From the NCBI GenBank assembly GCA_949751835.1, contig CATKHK010000022.1, forward strand, positions 248,001 through 312,000: DNA of 64,000 bases. The letters run 5' to 3'. Shown piece after piece: positions 55,835-64,000 of the stretch; the first letter of the stretch is position 1; the number at the start of each line of letters is the position of its first letter. This DNA comes from Blepharisma japonicum (taxonomy: Eukaryota; Ciliophora; Heterotrichea; Heterotrichida; Blepharismidae). The position numbers and the translations under genes are program-made. Below the pieces are notes generated by a model. The model saw nothing but the letters and a program-made list of their open reading frames with translations, was not told the DNA's origin and did no database searches.

Positions 55835-55883
55835 ATTTATATTTATTTATGCTTAATTAATTTACAACTTAAAAGAATTAAAT

Positions 55884-56519
55884 TTAATCTTCAATTGAAA
55901 TTTCATCAGAAAGGGTTGAAAATTCTTTTGAATTTTTTCTTTCCATGATATATTTCGAAACTGGCTTATTCATTTCTATTTTTTCTGAACTTTTTGATGG
56001 GGTTATATGAGTTAGACTTATTTCACTTACTGCTGTATTTCTCATATTCTTCACAAATATCGCTAATCTTAAATAATTCGTAGATGTTCTTAACAATAGA
56101 ATAAACATTGAAAGGGATTCTTCCATATCAGCAAGTTTGTCATGGAGTCCAAAACCTACTAAAATACCTGCAATGCTTATAAGTGCTACAAAAATATCAA
56201 TAATGTTTTCATAATCCTTTATAAAAATTCTAAAGCCCTGCATGAAAACCCTGAAAATCAGCTCTGCTGTTAGCAAAACTATTAATATAACTTCGAGAGC
56301 GATGAATCATCCTTCTATCGGATACGTTCCGGTGTTTAGGAGAGTCCAGATTATGCATGCTGTTGACAAAATTATCATAATTGTATAAAATATTTTACAA
56401 GCGGAGGAATAGTAAAAACGAGACATTAAGGCTTTATAGTGGGTTTGGTGAGATCGTAAAGGCTGTGAAGGGAGTGTAACACCTGGAAAAAATGCTTCGG
56501 GTTGAGTATTAGTTTTCAT
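55884..56519 (-). CDS. Stand-alone voltage-sensor-like membrane protein
   Basis: A 211-residue protein from ATG 56519 to TAA, with one TGA as W (IEGWFIALEV). Four membrane helices fit S1 to S4 of the ion-transport fold: IFYTIMIILSTACIIWTLL, FIALEVILIVLLTAELIFRV, NIIDIFVALISIAGILVGF and FILLLRTSTNYLRLAIFVKN. The acidic Glu late in S2, Asp in S3 (NIIDIF) and two Arg plus Lys in S4 are voltage-sensor hallmarks. No pore helix, phosphatase or kinase domain follows, only a Ser-rich tail. A proton channel (Hv1-like) or an accessory sensor are both possible. Confidence 0.65.
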
Positions 56520-56772
56520 TTTTATATTTTCTAGATAAGGGGAATAAATTATCAATAAGAAAATCGCAATATAATGAAAATCAATAAAATTTACCTTTAA
56601 AATTAAGAATTAAAAATACAAATATAAAAGGTGATTTTCAATTAATAGTCGGCGAATTTTTAATGTATTAGCCCGCTTTTATAAAATGCCTATTCAGTAT
56701 AGAACTTCAATGCTTTTGTTAAAAACTGGATAATTTATTAAAATTAATTATAAATCATTATCATAATTGGCA

Positions 56773-59286
56773 TTATTGCTCCTGAGTATTTTCATTGTTA
56801 ATATAGTACCTTAAAATTGCTGCCTCCTCAGGAGTAGGCTTATCGATATTATTTTCTATAATTTTCAGCCTATATTTATCAATTTTTGTTATTTTTGTAA
56901 CTTGATTTATACTCAACCCTTTTCTTCTTCTAATAGATCTTATATAATCCCCATTAATGTCGCCATATCTTTTATAGCTTTCATCCAATAAAGATAATTC
57001 TTGCGGTTTACTTGTGCTTAAAGAAATCTTCCCAGCATTATTAAGGCTGTTTAATTTCATGATATATTCTTGATCTTTATCATTGGAAACTCTTTCAGGA
57101 CTAGAACCAGCTTCATCTAAAATAATCATGTCTTTTTCAATACGTTCTGGATTTTTTTTTGAGTATCTTACTCTTTTAACTTGGATGGGATGGTAATTTT
57201 CATCAATACTTATATTTTTTCTACAGAACCAACTTGTAAAATATTCATTTAAAATATAAATAAATGCTGCAAGAATACGTACAGATAATAAAATTGCACC
57301 AATTATCCCCATTAAATACAATAATCAATAATCTTCAGTGTTATGCTGTAGATCAAATAAGTTTAAAAAATAAGCCAGAGTAGCATTGCTTAACGCCCAT
57401 ACTACTGTGCATTTGGTTCGGTACATAAAATAATCAGAAGCTTCTTCTTCCTCAATTTTTAAGTTTACAGGGACTAATAAATTTTCTTGAGTATTACAAA
57501 TTGCATTTATTAAAAAAATATTTATGTAGGAGCTGCTAAGGAATACTAAATGTGCTAAACCTTTGGCAATCTCAAAAACAGAGCAATGCAAGATTACATT
57601 AAGCAATACCCCTGCAAGTATCATAAGTGTAAATCCAATTTTTCACTCCGTATATGGATCTCCATTCAAAATTATTTTAATTTGTAGAGAAATAAAAAAT
57701 ATTATAAGAGCTCCTTGTATTGATGTTAATATTTTAAATTCTCCTTTCAGTCTCTCAATGCTTGCAGACAAAGACAGTGAAAAAATCACAATTATTTGAA
57801 AAATGTAAAACAATATAACATAATTTCCTCATCCATATATATTACTTTCTCTTGATTCCTCTCTATAAGTTTGTCTAAGACAATATGCAAATGCCATATA
57901 TAGCCCAGAAACAGAAAACCATATACATAAAGTATCTAAAAAGTACACAAAAACTTTAAACCTGAGTGCTAACGATCTAAATCCTTCATGCTTTGATTTA
58001 GAAATCAAATCAAAAGTTTTGAATAAATCAACTAATAAGTGTCATCTTCAATTAGTTCAGCATCTTCTTTGTATCATAAGATCAATAATTGACGTAGGGA
58101 CTGTAGTTTTAGCTACAGCCCTTTTAACATACCTTAATGTATATTTGCACTTATGTTTAGCCACAAGTGCAAGAGTCAAAACTTCGCTTTCATAAGAATA
58201 AATACTTGCTTGATATGGGGTCATTTTTTCGGGCTGAGTAAAAGGCTTGAAATAGTATTTTCAAAGAGGATCGCCTTGAAGAGCGTTTCATTGATAGGCA
58301 CTAAAAGAGCTTGGCATTTCGGAAACGTAGCCTGCTAAACTCTCAAAAGATTTGTTAAAAATATGATTAAATTTATATTCAGCAGCTTGAGCACCTAGGG
58401 CAAGGTTTCAGTAAGTTCTATCTTCAACTTTTAGCTCTCCACAGCAGCCTGCTAAATTTTCATCAACTCTTAAAGCTTCATATAAATAAAATAGTGCTTT
58501 AGGCATAGGCCTTGTCCCTGCTTCTAGCAGCATTACATAGCCTGGGTTAATCATCTGGCAAAACCCTCCAAAGAACCATAAATGAGTGTTTAGCTTCAAG
58601 CTGCGCTCTTGCTTTATTGCAAAAACCATTTGAAGCTTGATATTTGAATTATCAAAAATAGCATTTTTCATAAAGCAATGGAGCAAATCTTCATCAGAAT
58701 TCCCTCCATTAACTTTGCAATCTCTTAAATCTTCTACATGAAAAAAATCTTTAATAAGATCTTGATCAAAAAACTGCTTAAAATAGTCACATTGGTTCTT
58801 ATATGTTTTTAAAAAATTATCCATCCCATCGATTATAACAACGCAGCAGATTTTTTCAGTTTGAAGGCCAACTTGACGGAAATATTCAAGATTTGCAGTT
58901 ATTCCTAGCATCGTTTCTTTGTAGGTGTTTACATCTAGCACATCTACTGCCACTAAAATTAAAATTTCGCAACGAGTCTGTCCATCCTTTTCATAATCAA
59001 AAAGTAAATCATACAATAATGATTGTCTGAATTTTGTGTCAGGAGCGATAAATTCAAAACCGTCGCAATTTAGTAGACCTTTGAGTATTTTATCATCTTT
59101 ATAGCGATCTTCTGTTTGTTTCAGCAGTTTAAAAGGCTGATATATTAGTAAATCACCTTCTGGTGATCTAGTCTCAAAATTAGTTTTTGGGATTTCGCCC
59201 ATTTCTGCAGAAGTAGCGTAGGGATCTTGATGCACATCAAGAATAGTTTGATGAAGAACTTGGTCTTTATCATCCTTAAGGTTCAT
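56773..59286 (-). CDS. Chitin synthase (fungal-type family 2 glycosyltransferase)
   Basis: An 837-residue protein from ATG 59286 to TAA. TGA is read as W at several points, including both in QRRCWTNWRWH. Catalytic-core motifs match fungal chitin synthases in order: LLEAGTRPMPKALF, CCGELKVEDRTY, EYKFNHIFNKSFESLAGYV, MPSSFSAYQ and QRRCW (usually QRRRW). It polymerises GlcNAc from UDP-GlcNAc and extrudes chitin, plausibly for the cyst wall. Six or seven membrane helices follow. The cytosolic tail ends in RRKGLSINQVTKITKIDKYR, which resembles an XRE-type helix-turn-helix. Glu replaces the usual Asp of the DxGT motif. Confidence 0.9.
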
Positions 59287-59441
59287 TTTTTATAATATGT
59301 CAATTTTTTTCAAATTAAATAAGATTATTAAAGATGCAATGTGTAACTCTCAAATTTTGAGAAATTTTATATAAATGTCGGATATTTAAATATGGATATA
59401 AATAGTATCAAAATAATACAGATACTCAAATTACCATAAAT

Positions 59442-61730
59442 CTAACTTATTAATGGAGCCAATATCTGATAAAATACCTCTAAAAAGTCTTGTATTTGTG
59501 AGCTATCTTGAGATTTCAACGTAAAAGACAATTCTGCATTACTAATTATCATAACCAATTCAATTAAAAATGGGTTTCCTCCTTTAGCTTCTTTTGCGTA
59601 AAAATAAAACTTCATAACCCCATCTTGATTTCCAGAAGCAACACAATTCACAGAATTTTCTGAAAATAGTTCTTCAACTTGTTCTACTGTTGCCATTCTT
59701 AACAATTGTTTTTCTTCTTTAAATTCTTCTGTTATATTCATCCACAAGTTCTGGAATTCTTCACTACTCATAGATGGTGACACCTGTAGTGAGAAATACT
59801 CATCTTTTCCTTGGATATCAAAGTTGCCTGATTCAATTTCTTCATTAAGATTTAATAAATCAGATTCTGGTTCTTCTTGATTGTTTGTATAAGGGACAAT
59901 CTGACGCTCATCTACATTTTCGTTGGCCTCAGGTTTAGGTTTTTTAACCTTTTTGGTAGGTTTTTGATATATTACGCTCAAGCTGTTGAATTCTTGGCAT
60001 AATTTATCTATAGTCTGCGATTTTTCGTCCTCATAAAATACGCTGATTGGGTATTTTTCACAGTTTACCACTTCATAAGCCATTTCTGGATTACTTTCTA
60101 GCAGTTTATAATAAAACCCTGCCCTATCATGCAAATCTGGGTTATCACATTCATTATAAATTTGTCTCATAAGAATACTTAAAGCTGCATGCATTTCTGG
60201 AGGCCTCTTTAAGAAAAGTTTAACGCTAGAAGTCAATAAAGCATGTGCCACTTGTAGGTTATCATTAGGGTTAAAGTTATTGATGATTCCTTCTAAAATA
60301 TACGGAGCATCTTCAATTTCATACCCAAACTCTCCAATCATCCATATAATTGCAGCTTTTCCTTCATCATTGCTTACTACTTCTAACGAGCTTGCTACCT
60401 GCGAGATAATTTCATCACTCAAATCTCTGTATTTTCTTAATAAATCTTTCATAGCCACAAGAGTTCCAGTAACTACATAATCAATGCCACAGCTTAAGAA
60501 ACTTATAAGCTGTCTTATAATGGCGATGCTTGCTGCTTCAACTTTCATAGCTATTAAAGCTATTGATTTAATTGAATGCTTACTCATTTCGATATTTACG
60601 TCTGTGACATAGGCACATAGCTCGTTAACAATATCACTTAAATTATTTTCAGTTGCAATCATTGTCAATATTTCTATTTTTATGAATTTTATATAGGTTG
60701 GCTCATCATATTTACAGAAAAAGTTTTTATAATCTCTTTCAAACACGTCAGCAGCGCCTCTTGCTATCAGTAAATGTATATGAGAAAGCACACAATAAGA
60801 CAGCTCATAAGCTCCAGCTACTTCTGCACCTATAAACAGAGTGACTAAAGGAGCTTGGACCCTCCCAAAAACTTGATTAAGCAAAACCGGACTATCTTTA
60901 GTTAAATTCAAAAAGACCTTAATACACCCGAGGACAACACTGCTGGATGCATGTTTCAGCCTTTCTTCCAAAATATTCAGAATATCAATCTTTTCATTAT
61001 CATCTATCGGCTGATATTTCGAAACCACGTCAAAAATAATGCTCTGACCAAATTCTGTATATTGATGGATCCTATTCAGCAAATAAATTACCATTCTTCT
61101 GTTAATAGCAATTCCTCCTTCATTTTCAAGGACTTCATTTAGCGCTATAATAGCATTAGCTGACACAGTAGGATCTGGGTCTCTTATTAGCTCATAAACA
61201 GTGTTTATAAACGAAGGATCAATTTCTATGTCCTTTGCGTAGCGGAAAAGCTTGACTAACCCCATTATCGCTGTTCGTTTTACATAAGGATCAGGGTCCA
61301 TAAGCCCTTCTTGTACTGCACTTTGGATATATTCAATTGCCCCTGGAAATCTTAGCGAACACAAGTTTCTAAGCGCCAGTCCTCTGATTTTTGGGTCTGG
61401 ATTTGTGCTTTTGCAGTCTTTAAAAAATGTGTTGATAGCCATCAGTGCCTGTTCTTGGTTAGCTTCTACATAGGTAACAAGATAAAGATAAATCATCTTT
61501 TTCTGCACAATATCAGTTGTAGAAGAGATAAGAACCATGTCAGTAAAAAGTTTGGATACATCTACGCCCAATGTCATATAGGCAATAACCTTTTTTATTG
61601 CTTCACGTCTTTTTTTGACGTCTCTTTCAGTCATAATACCTTTGATGAGAGTTTTTAACTCATTGACTTCACCTTTCTTGGAATCAACAAAGAATTGAGG
61701 AGGCGCAGACGCAGGCTGTCCTGTGGCCAT
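59442..61730 (-). CDS. AP4B1: AP-4 complex beta subunit
   Basis: An uninterrupted 762-residue frame from ATG 61730 to TAG. It is a beta-adaptin trunk of HEAT-like helices: KKGEVNELKTLIKGI, TTDIVQKKMIYLYLVTY, RGLALRNLCSLRFPGAIEYI and GKAAIIWMIGEFGYEIEDAPY. The combination with EFNSLSVIYQKP and the C-terminal SVNCVASGNQDGVMKFYFYA matches AP-4 beta (animal and plant) better than AP-1 or AP-2 beta, and the length fits AP-4 (about 740-830) rather than 940. No clathrin box is obvious. AP-4 sorts cargo at the trans-Golgi network. Confidence 0.9.
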   Translation of the reverse strand: MATGQPASAPPQFFVDSKKGEVNELKTLIKGIMTERDVKKRREAIKKVIAYMTLGVDVSKLFTDMVLISSTTDIVQKKMIYLYLVTYVEANQEQALMAINTFFKDCKSTNPDPKIRGLALRNLCSLRFPGAIEYIQSAVQEGLMDPDPYVKRTAIMGLVKLFRYAKDIEIDPSFINTVYELIRDPDPTVSANAIIALNEVLENEGGIAINRRMVIYLLNRIHQYTEFGQSIIFDVVSKYQPIDDNEKIDILNILEERLKHASSSVVLGCIKVFLNLTKDSPVLLNQVFGRVQAPLVTLFIGAEVAGAYELSYCVLSHIHLLIARGAADVFERDYKNFFCKYDEPTYIKFIKIEILTMIATENNLSDIVNELCAYVTDVNIEMSKHSIKSIALIAMKVEAASIAIIRQLISFLSCGIDYVVTGTLVAMKDLLRKYRDLSDEIISQVASSLEVVSNDEGKAAIIWMIGEFGYEIEDAPYILEGIINNFNPNDNLQVAHALLTSSVKLFLKRPPEMHAALSILMRQIYNECDNPDLHDRAGFYYKLLESNPEMAYEVVNCEKYPISVFYEDEKSQTIDKLCQEFNSLSVIYQKPTKKVKKPKPEANENVDERQIVPYTNNQEEPESDLLNLNEEIESGNFDIQGKDEYFSLQVSPSMSSEEFQNLWMNITEEFKEEKQLLRMATVEQVEELFSENSVNCVASGNQDGVMKFYFYAKEAKGGNPFLIELVMIISNAELSFTLKSQDSSQIQDFLEVFYQILAPLIS

Positions 61731-61797
61731 CTTTATTATAAAGTTAGATTTAGATGAAGGAATAAAGAAATTTTGGGAGATTAGTAAACCAGAAATG

Positions 61798-62310
61798 TTA
61801 TTTATTATAGTGGAGGAATAAAGTCGATGCTAGGTTGGTGTAATAGGAGAGTGTGTGTCAGGTGGAGTCAAGATTGTTTGAGATGGTGGAAATGAATGTT
61901 TCTAATGTAAATTCTTCGCCAAATAGGAGGGATATCAGCAGTGAGAGGACTAAAGAGATGACTATTCCTTTTAAAAGATTGTTGAGGATGGTTGAAATAA
62001 TGCTTAAAGTGTATTTGATTACTAAGTAGACAATGAACAGATTTTCTGCTATAAGAGCTGGGATTCCAGCTAATGCTATTAACGCAATTAATTCGTCTTT
62101 GATTTTTAGCGATGAATATATGGCAATAACACTTTTCTTTATTAAAGGTACTGAAAAAATATATTTTTCAACTAAATCATAAATTGGAGGTTTGCTGGGG
62201 CAAGACTGCTTGTTTGAGATTACATCGTGGCAAATTAATAGAGAGAGGTGACAACAGATGATCATAGCTAAGAAATAAATCCATACAAACTTCTCGATTA
62301 ATCCCGCCAT
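61798..62310 (-). CDS. Small hydrophobic membrane protein
   Basis: A 170-residue protein from ATG 62310 to TAA 61798-61800, with one TGA as W (LDSTWHTLSYY). Four hydrophobic segments can be drawn: FVWIYFLAMIICCHLSLLIC, ELIALIALAGIPALIAENLF, IVYLVIKYTLSIISTIL and IVISLVLSLLISLLF. Four Cys near the start lie in or after the first segment. No family is recognised. It lies 67 bases upstream of AP-4 beta on the same strand and is divergent from the protease gene. Confidence 0.6.
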
Positions 62311-62585
62311 TTATTATTATAAAATTTTTAGCTTCTGTTGGAATATTAAAGATTTTAAATATATTTCAAATGAATAAAAACATTACATAAATCTAAAACC
62401 AATTTTTAATTTTAAGCAAGGTTATCTGAAATTAAAAATTTATTATTTCAAAAATATTTTTTGCTCAAAAATCCAGCAATTTTATCTCCAATTTTATTAA
62501 TTAAAATTCATATTACTCCGACCAATAATAATATCCATTCAAAATAGTATCTTACCATATTTAATTCAAAAGATACCGAGTTAAA

Positions 62586-63698
62586 ATGATATTTTTAGTC
62601 CTTTCCTCATTTCTCGGAATTTTAGTGTCTTCTCTCGACATATCATTACGCCCCTTGCACTCAACTGATGAAGAAAAATACGCCCACTTCAAATCTCTTC
62701 AAGTCCTTGCCAAACTTTCTAGCTCAAAAGTAGATGTTCCACTCAAGAATTACCAATCAGCTCAATACTATGGTCCAATTCAACTTGGCACGCCCCCGCA
62801 AGAATTTCAAGTTATCTTTGACACTGGTTCCTCCAATCTCTGGGTCCCTTCAAAATTTTGTATATCTCCATCCTGTCTATTCCATAATAAATACAGACGA
62901 GACCAATCAAATACATATGAATCTGATGGAACACCTATCACAATAGAATACGGCTCAGGAAAAGTAGAAGGTGTCCTTTCTCAAGATAAAATTACATGGG
63001 GAGGCATAGAAGTCCCAAAGGTCCGTTTTGGAGAAATGATTCTTGTGAGTGGGACTTCGTTTTTACTAGCTAAATTTGATGGGATTTTAGGAATGGCTTG
63101 GAGGGCTATTTCAGTTGATGATATTGAGCCAGTTTATCAGACTATGTTTGACTTGGGATTGCTCGAAGACGATTCCTTTGCGTTTTATTTAACAAAAGGG
63201 GACAATCAAGATGGAAGCCTTTTAACACTCGGAGGTTATAGTGAAAAATGCTATCAAGGGGATTGGAATTATGTGGATTTGGTTGAAGATGACTATTGGC
63301 TAATTGAAATAGATAAAATTAGTGTGAATGGAAAAGAAATTGATGTCCAAAATATTAGAGGAATTGTAGATTCAGGAACTTCTGCACTTGTAGGTGATAA
63401 CTCAGTTATTAAGCTGATAAACAGCGAAATCCCACAAATAAATATTGATTGCTCTAATATCCCTGACTTACCTGATGTCTCTGTAACTATTGGCGGCGTT
63501 GAATACGTATTAAAACCTGAAGACTATGTTATAGAAATGTCAATAGCTGGAAAATCAATTTGCGAAAATGGCTGGATTGGTGCAGGATTCCCAGAAAAGT
63601 TTAAAAATGTCGTAATTTTAGGGGACTTATTTATTAGAACTTACTATACCCATTTTGACTATGGAAAATCCAGACTCGGATTTGCAACTGCAGTTTAG
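62586..63698 (+). CDS. Cathepsin D-like aspartic protease (pepsin family A1)
   Basis: A 370-residue protein from ATG 62586 to TAG. A signal peptide (MIFLVLSSFLGILVSSLDIS) and a short propeptide lead into the mature enzyme at about residue 55 (YYGPIQLGTPPQEF). Both catalytic Asp motifs are present, D79 in FDTGSSNLWVP and D262 in VDSGTSALVG, with the flap Tyr122 in EYGSGK. The Cys after WVPSKF and the FDGILGM signature also fit. It cleaves proteins at acid pH, most likely in lysosomes or food vacuoles. Length and order are normal, so it should be active. No TGA codon is used. Confidence 0.95.
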   Translation: MIFLVLSSFLGILVSSLDISLRPLHSTDEEKYAHFKSLQVLAKLSSSKVDVPLKNYQSAQYYGPIQLGTPPQEFQVIFDTGSSNLWVPSKFCISPSCLFHNKYRRDQSNTYESDGTPITIEYGSGKVEGVLSQDKITWGGIEVPKVRFGEMILVSGTSFLLAKFDGILGMAWRAISVDDIEPVYQTMFDLGLLEDDSFAFYLTKGDNQDGSLLTLGGYSEKCYQGDWNYVDLVEDDYWLIEIDKISVNGKEIDVQNIRGIVDSGTSALVGDNSVIKLINSEIPQINIDCSNIPDLPDVSVTIGGVEYVLKPEDYVIEMSIAGKSICENGWIGAGFPEKFKNVVILGDLFIRTYYTHFDYGKSRLGFATAV

Positions 63699-63746
63699 AT
63701 TAAATAATGAATTTCTAAAAATAAATTAATTAGCCTATTAAAGCAC

Positions 63747-64000
63747 TTAATTTGCGGTTTTGAATTCGAAAAATTTTCTTAGAACTGCTTCAAAATTTTC
63801 TGATGTCTCTTCAAATGCATCCACAAATTTCTGGGTGAATTCTTTGCTTTTTCTTTTTAAGAGCAGTCCTAGTTTTTTCTTGTAATGTGCTTTTTTGATC
63901 TGATCAACTTCAATTGAAACGGCACTCAAAAATCTGTCGAATTTGTGCTGGAGAGCCTTTATTTTGTATTTTGATTTAATAGTATATTCATCAACAAGCC
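63747..64000 (-). CDS. Unknown protein, 5' truncated by the window edge
   Basis: The last 83 codons of a minus-strand gene, ending at TAA 63747-63749; the frame is open to the right edge. The sequence is helical and basic (KIKALQHKFDRFLSAVSIEV, DQIKKAHYKKKLGLLLKRKS). Nothing identifies the family. It converges with the protease gene 48 bases away. Confidence 0.6.
   Translation of the reverse strand, partial: LVDEYTIKSKYKIKALQHKFDRFLSAVSIEVDQIKKAHYKKKLGLLLKRKSKEFTQKFVDAFEETSENFEAVLRKFFEFKTAN

Overview
This window reads as macronuclear DNA of a heterotrich ciliate, most likely Blepharisma or a close relative. Two observations support this. First, TGA is read as tryptophan inside almost every gene (for example in the cyclin motif DWLVEVH, in the kinase motif GTVNWMAPE and near the actin C terminus), while TAA and TAG are the only stops. 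Second, the genes carry tiny introns, nearly all 15 or 16 bases long, of the form GTA...AG. The DNA is AT-rich and gene-dense, with short intergenic gaps. I saw no tRNA, rRNA, CRISPR, telomere repeat or intact mobile element. All coordinates below merge open frames across TGA and across introns.

Layout. 0-5 kb: 3' part of an A/B-type cyclin, a B-box-like zinc protein, a small unresolved gene, and an ankyrin locus whose frame breaks near 3440-3470. 6-13.5 kb: HEATR6-like protein, an RBR ubiquitin ligase, a secretory Mn-type superoxide dismutase, an LRR-kinase and a LITAF-domain protein. 13.8-21.5 kb: an AMPK/MARK-type kinase, a PP2C phosphatase, an ArfGAP, a non-RD kinase, eIF3d and a small conserved-looking protein. 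21.5-29 kb: several unknown proteins, an EF-hand protein, a BPI/LBP-type secreted lipid-binding protein and a three-helix membrane protein. 29-39 kb: kinesin-1-like motor, coiled-coil proteins, an actin that has lost key ATPase residues, a TPX2-like repeat protein, a truncated dehydrogenase fragment and a cytochrome P450 reductase.

39-48 kb holds two large intraflagellar-transport genes in tandem on the minus strand: IFT121/WDR35 followed by IFT122, both subunits of IFT-A. 48-64 kb: a TPR-RRM protein, a MAP3K-like kinase with an N-myristoylation signal, a large polytopic membrane protein, a Trp-repeat protein reminiscent of Sfi1, a stand-alone voltage-sensor-like protein, a fungal-type chitin synthase with an XRE-like tail, AP-4 beta, a small membrane protein, a cathepsin-D-like protease and a truncated gene at the edge.

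Taken together the genes serve cilia and microtubules (IFT121, IFT122, kinesin, TPX2-like), membrane traffic (AP-4 beta, ArfGAP, aspartic protease), signalling (four kinases, PP2C) and surface or cyst-wall chemistry (chitin synthase). Most are ordinary eukaryotic single-copy genes. The parts that merit a second look are the degenerate actin, the chitin synthase tail, the IFT-A tandem, the voltage-sensor-only protein, the gene fragments, and the frame problems in the first 6 kb.
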